Translations under genes and position numbers: made by a program
In this document: piece after piece, positions 53,701 to 60,583 of the stretch
How the letters are laid out: each line of letters opens with the position of its first letter
Numbering within the stretch: position 1 is the first letter of the stretch
Notes under the pieces: model-generated
Seen by the model: the letters and a program-made list of their open reading frames with translations, nothing else
Told to the model about the DNA's origin: nothing
Databases searched by the model: none
NCBI RefSeq assembly: GCF_000499205.1
Contig: NZ_AWUK01000013.1
Coordinates: 62,001 to 126,000 of the forward strand
Length of the DNA stretch: 64,000 nt
Direction: 5' to 3'
DNA from: Paenibacillus sp. MAEPY2
Lineage (GTDB): Bacteria; Bacillota; Bacilli; Paenibacillales; Paenibacillaceae

Positions 53701-55950
53701 ACCGGACAACTTCTGGGCAATGGACTTAAACAGTTCCTCCGCTGGAACAAGAATCTTCGCTCCTGTGTCATCTACTTTCGCTAGACCAAGTTCCTGCAAT
53801 TTCTTCATGGCTTCAGGAGATTGAAGTCTGTTGGCTACTTCTGCACTGTCGTCGCCGTAGTATGGATCAACCTGTGATTTATCCATCTTGTTCAGTGCAC
53901 TAGGAGACTGTAATCTGTTCAGAATGGAGTTGTAGAAGTTACTGACATTCGCCCCTTCAAGTGATTTTGCTTGGAGGGTTGTACCCGCCATAACGATTGA
54001 CGTTTCAGGGTCAACTTTGGAACTTGAACTTTTCAGTGCATCAATAAGTTGCTCAATACTTGCTTTTGTCACGTCGGATACAACCGCCAAAGGTTGTGCG
54101 ATTCTATCCTCCAAGTCAGCCACCTCAAGTCCAAACTGAGCCTTCGTTGACTCAAGACCATTGGCGATATTGACAGGACTACTTCCAGGGGCTAGTGTAT
54201 GCAACTGAGCAGTTACGCGGACAAACTCCTTCATTTCTATAGGATCATCAAGCAAACCAGAAGCGATGCCCCCTACTTGATAAAGCTGTTTGTAATCCGT
54301 ACCGTAAAACATAGACTGCTGTCTTATAAAGTTTTGCAGATCACTAACAGCACTCTCCACGCCAGCCATGTTCGTCGTTCCAAGAGGGTTGCCGTCTTTG
54401 TCTTGGTTGTATTCGTCCTTCAACTTCAAGTTCCGCATCATTTTAATCTGTTCAGGCTGAATATTCTTAAACGCCTCAACCGCTTTAGACATCGCCATCA
54501 TTAGAGCATTATCGAAGGCTCCCGAAATTCTTTGACGTATGATGTTAATGATTGCCCCTTGTACAGCTTCGGCGTTAACCGCTCCCGACCCACTATCCTT
54601 TTCACTGCTACTGCTTCCTTTAGATGCAGTTCCTCCACCGTCGCTGTGACTGTCAGAAGAAGACGAACCAGAACGAGGAGTAGAAAGGCCAAGTTTTCCT
54701 GCATTCCGAATCTGAGTATCACTGTTAAGTCCACCTGGTCCGGATTGAACCTTATTAATCTCTTGGATGATAGACTGCACCTGAACGTTTACCTGCTCAC
54801 GGATTTTGTTAATCAACGCATTGTTGATGCGGTTAATCTGATTCACGAGGTGATGCTTTAGCTTAGGTTCAGGGGTGATTTCCACATCGTGTATTGCCTT
54901 TATTAATTGGTCAATCTCTTCCTGAACATTGTTGCTCATTTTCTTGTCAAGAGCCTTAGCCACTCGTTCAAGTTGAGCCTTCAATCCAGCGCCACGAATA
55001 GAGCCTAAATCGACCGTGCCGAGCGCTTCCAGCTTGTCCACCGTCGTGTCAAGTTCCTGAGCAAGAATTTTCTTGACCTTCTTGCTCAGGTCGCCTAATG
55101 GAATCTGCATCTTGCCCGCCATTGCAGTGTTAATTCCTGCAACGGTTTTGTTGACGTATTCATTCAGGCTTTGTTCAAGTTCGTTAGGGATTCTCTTTAC
55201 CTTGTCCGCAACTTCCATTCCGCTCATGTCAGGAACTTCAACATTTATTGCCTTCAACAATTTTTCCTTAGCTTCCTTGATTACCTTGTTCAAATCTGCC
55301 TTGGAAATTTTCATGTCACTGGCATCAGCTACGTCAGGGTTCTGAAGAATACTCAAAATCTTTTGTTTGATTTTATTGACGAAAGCCATGACCGTTTCCT
55401 TGCCAATCGTAATCTGTAAACTGTCAAGAGTTTCCGATTTCATCAGATTGGATTTTTGCTTTTGGATAGCACTGACAAGGTTGCGAATTTGCAGTTTGAT
55501 GACCTTGGCTACTTCTTTATTAATCTCGTTAAAGTCATCTTTACTGATAGGAAGCTTCTGTCCGCTGGCGTAGTTAGGGTCGATTTCAATGTGCATGTTA
55601 CGAACGTACGTCCGCAAATCCTCGTTGATTTCATTTTCTACTTTGCCCAAGATACCTTGAAGAGTCTCAGGTTTAACCGTGAGCCCAGCCGAACCTAACT
55701 GCTCAAGGACAATCCCATTCCCTGCGATGAGATTGTTGAGTTCATTTGTCAACGACTGACGGAGATTGCTTCCAGCCTCACGTGATACCTGCGATTGCAA
55801 ACCGGACAGGGACGAACGCATTGCGTCAATCCGCTGCTCTAATCTACCAAAACGAGAATCGAGAGTTTCCATCTCCTGCCCATATCGAGCCATATTATCT
55901 ATGGATTTCTGCAACTCTAAAATCACGTCAGTTTGGATTTTGCTGTTCAT
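50743..55950 (-). CDS. Tape measure protein
   Basis: A 1735-residue protein, long and helical. Residues ~1-110 and much of ~300-420 are coiled-coil; a Ser/Gly-rich stretch lies at ~425-475; hydrophobic segments occur near ~870-895 ('LTNVLIGMMLLKGVKWGAG') and ~1130-1160 ('AMEIAGAIGLAQAAKGL'). Length and position (after the tail chaperones, before tail-tip genes) define a siphovirus tape measure that sets tail length, here implying a long tail (~1,735 residues at about 1.5 Å per residue is about 260 nm, a rule-of-thumb estimate). No lysozyme motif seen. Confidence 0.9.
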   Translation of the reverse strand: MNSKIQTDVILELQKSIDNMARYGQEMETLDSRFGRLEQRIDAMRSSLSGLQSQVSREAGSNLRQSLTNELNNLIAGNGIVLEQLGSAGLTVKPETLQGILGKVENEINEDLRTYVRNMHIEIDPNYASGQKLPISKDDFNEINKEVAKVIKLQIRNLVSAIQKQKSNLMKSETLDSLQITIGKETVMAFVNKIKQKILSILQNPDVADASDMKISKADLNKVIKEAKEKLLKAINVEVPDMSGMEVADKVKRIPNELEQSLNEYVNKTVAGINTAMAGKMQIPLGDLSKKVKKILAQELDTTVDKLEALGTVDLGSIRGAGLKAQLERVAKALDKKMSNNVQEEIDQLIKAIHDVEITPEPKLKHHLVNQINRINNALINKIREQVNVQVQSIIQEINKVQSGPGGLNSDTQIRNAGKLGLSTPRSGSSSSDSHSDGGGTASKGSSSSEKDSGSGAVNAEAVQGAIINIIRQRISGAFDNALMMAMSKAVEAFKNIQPEQIKMMRNLKLKDEYNQDKDGNPLGTTNMAGVESAVSDLQNFIRQQSMFYGTDYKQLYQVGGIASGLLDDPIEMKEFVRVTAQLHTLAPGSSPVNIANGLESTKAQFGLEVADLEDRIAQPLAVVSDVTKASIEQLIDALKSSSSKVDPETSIVMAGTTLQAKSLEGANVSNFYNSILNRLQSPSALNKMDKSQVDPYYGDDSAEVANRLQSPEAMKKLQELGLAKVDDTGAKILVPAEELFKSIAQKLSGADSPTVRNTNDALFGTYQSSKGAATMHKIMNTFVKVMEVSGKFDKSKYENMVKSSVDNPLVNTKRAGQSISIAFDALVQEMTPTINKVSYALMNMAENVTKNAQLFVKLGDVLTNVLIGMMLLKGVKWGAGKIGANFERESARTSFLENVSGMNVDNSIKNMTRKEVGEMQKDPLLGGYLRDLNGLTEKQRKHYENYLDSNKVEVKDLPTLFSTMDEAKNWNPGKELTDDEKFDRTKQYNSRLSTRTELASVITPTLLTTLNSSTASRGVFDTQRASDTNYSELSNRMSQMSQGEFQGFENHLVDRQRNGLPPIDDIQKLNNAMDDYEKTQREAAASARQASPAFGDLSNAVRGMNSGMSSTASLKNGFKQFLKDIPDLSKGALVSVKNLAGGFAKMAMEIAGAIGLAQAAKGLTESYLSTDDERLLAQADDRDNDLKGMSNKINAQAEGEASWALARNTATGLYYSAMNGISSAFGGTPSNFGYFEGDDMMGEMMDFFKFSGSQVDFSKWLKQREASGGQTVEEAVAEFNTKSGRSAETEKIRQKAITKQYEASKLEEAEQKRLEEIAKKNYEEKYKKGAVNSPSIDSDSVLSRVSDRINEIKDTSQIDTLRALMSGMKTDSDEYIALRKKQTESMRQVLNEELDIIDKYIANAKTVMDSADPESQEYKDAKTAYDNLTSTRDKVASEGEVDILREEWNTKQDSYQSQVRKVNNSLSRIDLIAQAKELAAAYNMDTQSQEYLDTMKKITLTKLSQMKNELANLQAIQAIGDLSEDQATQVLQLQNEIANEQALIKEYNLASIGIGRAKIQDNSSERENELLELKLRTGNPDDSSPILRNKRIANAKEEVSEINQVIADLKAKLPSAGADETTKINAEIRDLQKQSLQAQLGILDEMKSTAGTFNMPNGVNAMSRYEYLTRGNTHNTTTIGTGDVTVNITLPNITNGMTNRQLQQVGQSIGQGLSVGRVGNLRSQQAMNPSNYRS

Positions 55951-55969
55951 AGTCTCACCACCCTCATAA

Positions 55970-56012
55970 AATAAAACTCCTGCCCCTCCCTAGAAGGAAG
56001 CAGAGCAGGAGG
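55970..56012 (-). terminator. Hairpin between the chaperone and tape measure genes
   Basis: On the minus strand CTCCTGC and GCAGGAG close a stem with further pairing of GCTTCC with GGGAGG inside, followed by TTTTATTTTAT. It lies between the chaperone gene end (56015) and the tape measure start (55950). Confidence 0.7.
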
Positions 56013-56014
56013 AT

Positions 56015-56383
56015 TTATAATAGCTGTGCAAGGAAATTCATGTCTTCCGCATCGGCTACTTTATAACCATTCACGTATTTACCGTCAGTTGTTACTTCCT
56101 CTTCACTGGTTGAATCATCAGCAGGAACGCTTCCGCCGAACAGACCGCCAAGCGACATGGTAGAAACCTTGATAGTAAACTGAATGTGTTCGTTGCATTG
56201 TTCCAAGTAGTAACCTAACTGAGGTAAGGTTAACTGCCACACATCATGCTTTTTCAAGTGGCAATAGTGGGCAAGTTTGAAGAAGATGTTAGCCCAATCG
56301 ACAGGCGGCTGACTGTCATAGTCTTCTTCCTCTTCCTGAGTGGTTACATGGACTTTTTTAGCCCATTGAGACCAATCATGCAA
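56015..56383 (-). CDS. Tail assembly chaperone extension (T part), made by -1 frameshift
   Basis: A 122-codon open frame with no binding site near its first ATG. It overlaps the 3' end of the chaperone G gene by 40 bases in the -1 frame. After the A-AAA-AAG slip at 56353-56359 the ribosome would read 113 codons of this frame ('VHVTTQEEEEDYDSQPPVDW' and onward), yielding a ~262-residue G-T fusion when G starts at 56802. This arrangement matches lambda gpG/gpGT. It is likely expressed only as the fusion. Confidence 0.85.
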   Translation of the reverse strand: MHDWSQWAKKVHVTTQEEEEDYDSQPPVDWANIFFKLAHYCHLKKHDVWQLTLPQLGYYLEQCNEHIQFTIKVSTMSLGGLFGGSVPADDSTSEEEVTTDGKYVNGYKVADAEDMNFLAQLL

Positions 56384-56802
56384 TCGATAATCTGTTTAGC
56401 CGTCTCCAAATCAACGTACTCGCCAAGATGCTCGACCGTCATGTGTTTGTAATATGGCTTAAATGCCATAAGGAGCACTTCAAGCAATTCTTCAAATCTA
56501 TCTTCCCCATCTTCAGGGATAAGGTTAGCGATGATTACACCGGAATCAATCGTATTAAGTCTCTTCATCAATCTTCGAGCATCAAGCAACCCTAGTGGTG
56601 GGATGTAATAAGTCTTACCGTCACGTAAACGAACCTGTTCATCTGTCTCGAAGAATACTTTCTCGCGAATGTCAGCTTCCTCTTGGGTCAGTGGCTTCTT
56701 CTCTTCTTCAGCTGTTACCTGTGGAGTCTGCTCTTCTACTTGACTGGCTACTTCTTCAGCGATGCCGCCAGCTTTTGGGATAACTAAATCTCGTTCACTC
56801 AT
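56344..56802 (-). CDS. Tail assembly chaperone (G part)
   Basis: I choose the ATG at 56802 (MSERDLVIPKAGG) behind AAAGGGGGC; the longer frame to 56856 is unsupported. The 152-residue acidic, helical protein lies between tail tube and tape measure genes, the standard place for the G chaperone that binds the tape measure. Its last codons, before TAA, carry the slippery site. Confidence 0.85.
   Translation of the reverse strand: MSERDLVIPKAGGIAEEVASQVEEQTPQVTAEEEKKPLTQEEADIREKVFFETDEQVRLRDGKTYYIPPLGLLDARRLMKRLNTIDSGVIIANLIPEDGEDRFEELLEVLLMAFKPYYKHMTVEHLGEYVDLETAKQIIDCMIGLNGLKKSM
56353..56359 (-). other. Canonical -1 frameshift heptamer A-AAA-AAG
   Basis: On the minus strand CTA-AAA-AAG, three codons from the G stop, matches X-XXY-YYZ exactly in the zero frame. 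Slippage continues in the frame of 56015-56383. The distance to the zero-frame stop is seven bases. Confidence 0.9.
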
Positions 56803-56931
56803 TTTAATAGCCCCCTTTATATTTCTCCCCCAAGAAAAGTGAATCGAATTGACCACAGAGCGGGGGAAGTCCCTGCAATCAACTCACAGAACATTCTAAG
56901 TAAGTAAACCTAGACTCTAACATTAGGTATG

Positions 56932-56956
56932 TAAAAAGACTCCCCGAAGGGAGTCT
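56932..56956 (-). terminator. Strong terminator after the tail tube gene
   Basis: On the minus strand AGACTCCC, a TTCG tetraloop and GGGAGTCT are followed by TTTTTAC. It ends six bases before the tube stop codon region and before the chaperone leader, so it may attenuate expression of everything downstream relative to the abundant tube protein. Confidence 0.85.
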
Positions 56957-56961
56957 AGTGA

Positions 56962-58020
56962 TTAGCAATCTTCCGCAGATACAGAACCAACTTCGTAACG
57001 CTTGATAGAACCAAGCTTACCGTCCGGACGTTCAGGGTCGATTACAGTCAGCGTTACGCTATGCGTGGACGCTTGTTGACGTTGTGCGTCGAGAGTGAAG
57101 TTGGACTTCACACGGCATTGGAACAACTCAGTTTGATAACCTTGGATTGTACCGTCCTTCTGCTCGAACTGACCATCGTGAACAACGTGTACTGTCAACG
57201 GCATGTCCTTGGTTGTGATATCGAGGATATCAACAACTTCGTTCCGCTTGTAGTTGACATAAATGTTTACATCATTGAGGGCCGAGTTGAACTTCAGAAT
57301 GCCGCCACTTACTAAGTACTGGTCTTCAGTAGGAGTAGAGCTAGTCGTTTTCTTCAGCAATTTGTTACCTTGCAGAGTACGAACAGAAATCTGAGGGTCA
57401 ACGTTCAGGGATGCTCCGTACACAAGATCAACAGTAAAGTCTGAGCCGTTCTGTTTAACCGTGTGCTTTTCTTCCAGCACCCACACGAAGCCGTCAGGGT
57501 CTGGTGTAATCCCAGCCAGTGCCGCAGCGTAAACGATGACAACCGTTTTACCTGCCAGCGCCATATCGAATACGACATCCTGACCCGTTACCGTAACGTC
57601 TGCACTCAGGTCAGCGCCGCCCACAGCACCCTCGAAAGACTTAGGTGTTGGAGAAGCAAGAGCGACTTGAGTAAGTTTCGCTTGATACGGAGAAGCGGAA
57701 GGGACTACAAAGGTCTCAGTGACCATGCTGTACGCCGAACCAGAAATTCCTTCACGGAGTTTCGAGCCAGTAGCCAAACGTACAAGGTTAAGGTCGAACT
57801 TAGCGGATTCCGCTGTGATATCAATTGTCTTCTTACGAAGCAACGTATCCAGTGCTACGCTAGAGTCACCGCCCTCAATGTCCTGCATGTCCAGCTGAAT
57901 ATCCAGACGCATGTTGTTCAGCGTACCGATTGTAACGAGGTCGTCACAGTTCGGGATTTTCGCCATGAACTTACCAGCGCCCTTAATCAACATTTTTTTG
58001 TTCTTAGTAATCTTACTCAT
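56962..58020 (-). CDS. Major tail (tube) protein
   Basis: A 352-residue beta-rich protein starting MSKITKNKKMLIKGAGKFMA. It has the layout of long siphovirus tube proteins: an N-terminal tube-like region ('DDLVTIGTLNNMRLDIQLDM', 'DSSVALDTLLRKKTIDITAE'), a central Ig-like insertion (~130-200), and a C-terminal 'QCRVKSNFTLDAQRQQAS'. Placed between completion proteins and chaperones, and followed by a strong terminator as expected for an abundant protein. No sheath gene follows, so the tail is non-contractile. Confidence 0.85.
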   Translation of the reverse strand: MSKITKNKKMLIKGAGKFMAKIPNCDDLVTIGTLNNMRLDIQLDMQDIEGGDSSVALDTLLRKKTIDITAESAKFDLNLVRLATGSKLREGISGSAYSMVTETFVVPSASPYQAKLTQVALASPTPKSFEGAVGGADLSADVTVTGQDVVFDMALAGKTVVIVYAAALAGITPDPDGFVWVLEEKHTVKQNGSDFTVDLVYGASLNVDPQISVRTLQGNKLLKKTTSSTPTEDQYLVSGGILKFNSALNDVNIYVNYKRNEVVDILDITTKDMPLTVHVVHDGQFEQKDGTIQGYQTELFQCRVKSNFTLDAQRQQASTHSVTLTVIDPERPDGKLGSIKRYEVGSVSAEDC

Positions 58021-58482
58021 TCAGAAAACCTCCTTATATTCATCTATCCCAATGGTGAAGCATATTTGGGTGAAATACTTGTAGGTGTTCTCTAGATCAA
58101 TGTCGTCTTCAGCACTTGTGACATACTCACCCTTGAACACACTTCCTTTTGGCATCCAAAAGTATTGGACGTCGAAAATTTGGCAAATACGGTCAGCGAT
58201 GTTCACTGCCAGTTCCACGTCATCCTGTGTATAGATATCGAAGTCAACGATGAACCTATACTCAAGGTGATTTTCGCCTCTTGCGCCAGGATTTTTGTAG
58301 AACGTAATCAAGGGCAAGTTGTGCTGAACTAAGTCCTTCGGCTTCTTCCTCTTCTGAATCTTCGTTCCCAAATCTTCCAGAGAAGTGTCTGCCGCCAGCC
58401 CTAGCATGGCAAAAATCTCAGGGTCATGACGAAGCGTGGAATGAATATAGGCGTAAACATCAGAGACGCTGATCTTTCCCAT
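58021..58482 (-). CDS. Tail completion/terminator-type protein
   Basis: The ATG at 58482, behind AGAGGATGTGA, gives 153 residues starting MGKISVSDVYAYIHSTL. Sequence such as 'ITFYKNPGARGENHLEYRFI' and 'DFDIYTQDDVELAVNIADRI' resembles tail completion or tail terminator proteins that cap the tube. Position directly before the tube gene agrees. Overlaps the preceding frame's stop region. Confidence 0.65.
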   Translation of the reverse strand: MGKISVSDVYAYIHSTLRHDPEIFAMLGLAADTSLEDLGTKIQKRKKPKDLVQHNLPLITFYKNPGARGENHLEYRFIVDFDIYTQDDVELAVNIADRICQIFDVQYFWMPKGSVFKGEYVTSAEDDIDLENTYKYFTQICFTIGIDEYKEVF

Positions 58483-58486
58483 ATCA

Positions 58487-58758
58487 TCACATCCTCTTAT
58501 GAATGCTTCGTATACCAATATAAGTTGAAATGGGTATATTTCTAACCGCCCTGTGTACTGCGTTGTCCACCATCGAAATGGACTTATTAAGGCTATATTC
58601 GAACAGTGAGACGGTGGAATCTCTACCTAAATGGTTCTTTTTCATTCTATTAGGAGCGCTCCTGACGTTGGATTCATGGATGTTGTCGCCCAAGTCTACC
58701 CACTGCCCATAGGGTCTTTAGAAGCTAAGTAGCTGGTGTGTGTTCTATCGATGACCAT
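58487..58758 (-). pseudogene. Head-tail/tail completion gene split by a one-base frameshift
   Basis: From an ATG at 58758 the frame reads 'MVIDRTHTSYLASKDPMGSG' and stops at once. Adding one G to the GGG at 58699-58701 joins it to 'VDLGDNIHESNVRSAPNRMK' and an unbroken frame to 58487, about 90 residues. Both halves look strongly coding. The gene lies among completion proteins and is probably essential, so either a sequencing error, real inactivation or slippage explains the break. Reading the second half alone needs a TTG at 58693 with no binding site. Confidence 0.65.
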
Positions 58759-58784
58759 CACCTTCCATCCCAACTGCCCTTTCT

Positions 58785-59123
58785 TTACTTGATTTCGATA
58801 ATGGATGCCACAGGCTGGCTACCCGAAGTCATAAATAGCTTCCGAGCCTTGAAAGCCTTTTGCTCCTTGAAAAGCAAACGTTGCTCTTCATTGCCCACTC
58901 GGAGATTCGGCTTGTCACTAACATAGATATCTCCGAAGCCCAAGTTCTCGACAATCAAGGTTGTATCTTCTTCTTGAGCGTTATAAATGAACTGACCGAA
59001 GATAGAAAGTTGTTGGGTGAACTCTGCAACCACATCGCCCTCCAATCCATCCACGCTAACCGTCTCGGTCTCTTTCTCAGGGGCTTTAGGAGTCCTCTTC
59101 CGTTTGTTTGTTGTTCCTGCCAT
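58785..59123 (-). CDS. Small structural/tail completion protein
   Basis: A 112-residue protein starting MAGTTNKRKRTPKAPEKETE, with binding site GAGGGGAGC. After a basic/acidic leader the rest is beta-rich ('TLIVENLGFGDIYVSDKPNL', 'RLLFKEQKAFKARKLFMTSG'). It is first in the confidently read tail operon, upstream of the frameshifted completion gene. A neck or tail completion role is inferred from position. Confidence 0.6.
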   Translation of the reverse strand: MAGTTNKRKRTPKAPEKETETVSVDGLEGDVVAEFTQQLSIFGQFIYNAQEEDTTLIVENLGFGDIYVSDKPNLRVGNEEQRLLFKEQKAFKARKLFMTSGSQPVASIIEIK

Positions 59124-59139
59124 TGTTAAAATGCTCCCC

Positions 59140-59235
59140 TCATTGTGATATGTAATAATTCAAACCAAGTAAAAAGTCGTCCACTAATTTCTGACCAGAC
59201 TTGTGTTCAGACGGGTAAACATGTTCTTTCAGCAT
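59140..59235 (-). CDS. 31-residue ORF or remnant at the start of the tail operon
   Basis: Sequence from ATG at 59235 reads MLKEHVYPSEHKSGQKLVDD and ends 'LLGLNYYISQ', with the stop 17 bases before the next gene's ATG. It looks coding, but the frame is open only a few more codons upstream and lacks a good start. It may be the tail end of a truncated head or neck gene. The promoter lies just upstream. Confidence 0.4.
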   Translation of the reverse strand: MLKEHVYPSEHKSGQKLVDDFLLGLNYYISQ

Positions 59236-59274
59236 CCCAAACTTCTTACCACCTTTCTGTCTTTGTCACAAGTC

Positions 59275-59302
59275 ATTATAGGTAGGTGGAGTCTCGCTTT
59301 AA
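59275..59302 (-). promoter_or_regulatory. Promoter candidate for the tail operon
   Basis: On the minus strand TTAAAG and a perfect TATAAT are separated by 16 bases. The -35 matches only three positions. It points leftwards into the tail gene block. Confidence 0.45.
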
Positions 59303-59315
59303 CCGAAAGCTTTTA

Positions 59316-59352
59316 AAAACAAATAGCGTGACCCGCAGGGTAACGCCACGCT
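59316..59352 (-). terminator. Terminator upstream of the tail operon
   Basis: AGCGTG pairs with CACGCT and, inside, ACCC with GGGT. On the minus strand ATTTGTTTTTAAAAG follows. It would stop leftward transcripts from the accessory region before the tail promoter. Confidence 0.6.
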
Positions 59353-59668
59353 TTGCATAGTTTTACTCAGTGAGTATTTTCACTACCCCTTGCCAATGTT
59401 TTATTATTCTATATATCTTTCTTTTATATATCTTTCTTTTATATCTCTTTATACGGTGTAAACTTTACAATACAGAACTCACAACAAATGCACTTTTTAC
59501 ACTTCATAGGGGTCTGTATGGTAAACCGTACACTTCAGACATAACATGCAGTACGTATCTGGCGGCGGGTGCTAGATATTGTATAAAAAGTGATATATGA
59601 ACACGTATATAATCTACTAATCTTGTGAATAATGTCTCTACCCACAAAATGAGAGGTAGTGAGATTAC
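59353..59668. other. AT-rich intergenic region with short direct repeats
   Basis: No gene is seen. ATATATCTTTCTTTT occurs twice in tandem and a third, partial copy follows (59411-59451). Small dyads occur at 59369-59384 (AGTGA and TCACT) and 59457-59469 (TGTA, TACA). A TATAAT at 59608-59613 may be the -10 of the plus-strand winged-helix gene; no convincing -35 is at the right distance. Confidence 0.45.
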
Positions 59669-59947
59669 ATGAGAGCAAGCACGTACGGCGTGGTAAAGGA
59701 CGTAGAAAACGAGAGGTATTTACTGGCGGCTGACCTATTCGAGAGAGGGTTGAATGCTTCGGCTATTACCACATACCTTGCGGTGACGAAGCTTCTGAGC
59801 GATGGTAGGACGGAGTTCCCGTTGCAAGATGAAATCGTAAAGCTGACTAAACTGAGCAGGAAAACAGTTGTCATATCGTTACAGGCTTTGGAGGATTGCG
59901 GACTACTGGTCTACGTTTATACCAAAAGAAACAGAGCCACGGCGTAA
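59669..59947 (+). CDS. Winged-helix transcriptional regulator
   Basis: A 92-residue protein, the only convincing plus-strand protein gene of the phage part, starting MRASTYGVVKDVENERYLLA with GAGGT upstream. Residues ~25-88 form a winged helix ('NASAITTYLAVTKLLSDGRT', 'LQDEIVKLTKLSRKTVVI', 'LQALEDCGLLVYVYTKRN'), similar in layout to the DNA-binding half of replication initiators and DnaD-type proteins. Divergence from the tail operon suggests a regulator; alternatives include a small replication accessory. Confidence 0.65.
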   Translation: MRASTYGVVKDVENERYLLAADLFERGLNASAITTYLAVTKLLSDGRTEFPLQDEIVKLTKLSRKTVVISLQALEDCGLLVYVYTKRNRATA

Positions 59948-59968
59948 GTTGCCTGTGGCTTTGTCTTT
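59935..59968 (+). terminator. Terminator of the winged-helix gene
   Basis: AGCCAC-GGC pairs with GCC-T-GTGGCT around GTAAGTT, followed by TTGTCTTT on the plus strand. It overlaps the stop codon of the gene. Confidence 0.65.
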
Positions 59969-60173
59969 AGTTTCTGGATGCCCCCATGAGGGAAGGCATT
60001 GGCCAGTGTTCCAGTTCTTCAGGGTCTTTTGCAAAGTCCATGTTCAAGTCTTCCCATTTGATGTTCGGGTTGATTTTCCACGATGCCCGATAGATGACAT
60101 TATCTCTGGAAACTCAGGGTCTTGTCCCTGTTTGTACTTGTACATCTCTTCCGAATCGGCAAATTCAGCTATA
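59967..60173 (-). pseudogene. Frameshifted remnant of an unknown gene
   Basis: Two adjoining minus-strand frames look coding: 'IDIAEFADSEEMYKYKQGQD' followed by 'PEF', and 'SRDNVIYRASWKINPNIKWE' to '..WPMPSLMGASRN' and a stop at 59967. A single added T in the TTT of 'GAG TTT CC' joins them. The first frame has no clear start and may itself have continued from the ribbon-helix-helix ORF just upstream. Function unknown. Confidence 0.5.
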
Positions 60174-60323
60174 TCAATCCATCCCTTCTAAGCGCATATC
60201 AAAACGTTCAATCATAAACTCGAAAACGGCAGACAGGTTTCCCTCAAAATAGTGGTCAGCCACCTCCTGCAAATACTTTTTATTCTCCGGAGTTGTTCTC
60301 AAGTAGATTCTCTCTGTTTTCAT
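60174..60323 (-). CDS. Ribbon-helix-helix-like 49-residue protein
   Basis: The ATG overlaps the stop of the upstream gene (TGATG). The product starts MKTERIYLRTTPENKKYLQE and has a beta strand followed by two helices ('YLQEVADHYF', 'LSAVFEFMIERFD'), the pattern of Arc/MetJ-type DNA-binding proteins. It could be a repressor or an antitoxin-like protein, or the N-terminal part of a longer gene cut by the downstream frameshift. Confidence 0.6.
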   Translation of the reverse strand: MKTERIYLRTTPENKKYLQEVADHYFEGNLSAVFEFMIERFDMRLEGMD

Positions 60324-60583
60324 CACGATAACCCTCTCTTCTTCATACACGGTCTACAGCCAGTGAGTGTTTTTGGCAGAACTTGCATCCGTTGGTTAGA
60401 ATCATCTAACTCTTCAGGCAAGACCAAGTAGCCGTATCGGTTCATGACTTTTCCCGTAATTTTACCGATACAATGGAGACAAAGCAGGGGTTCTCCTTGA
60501 AGCCCTTCGGCAACAAAGTTCTCCCTTGCTTTATCTGTGACGTACCTGAACTCGCACTTAATGCACTTGATTAGCGAATCCAT
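60323..60583 (-). CDS. Cys-rich zinc-ribbon-type protein
   Basis: An 86-residue protein with three CxxC pairs ('CIKCEFRY', 'CLHCIGKI', 'CRPCMKKR'). The same arrangement appears in the protein at 61098-61319, so the two are probably distant paralogues. Starts inside the end of the phosphoesterase gene. Structural zinc is likely; function unknown. Confidence 0.6.
   Translation of the reverse strand: MDSLIKCIKCEFRYVTDKARENFVAEGLQGEPLLCLHCIGKITGKVMNRYGYLVLPEELDDSNQRMQVLPKTLTGCRPCMKKRGLS

Noticed and set aside
13847-59123. Interpretation as a phage tail-like bacteriocin (tailocin)
   Set aside because: Lack of head genes in the window fits, but a full replication module, sigma factor and tRNAs do not occur in tailocins.
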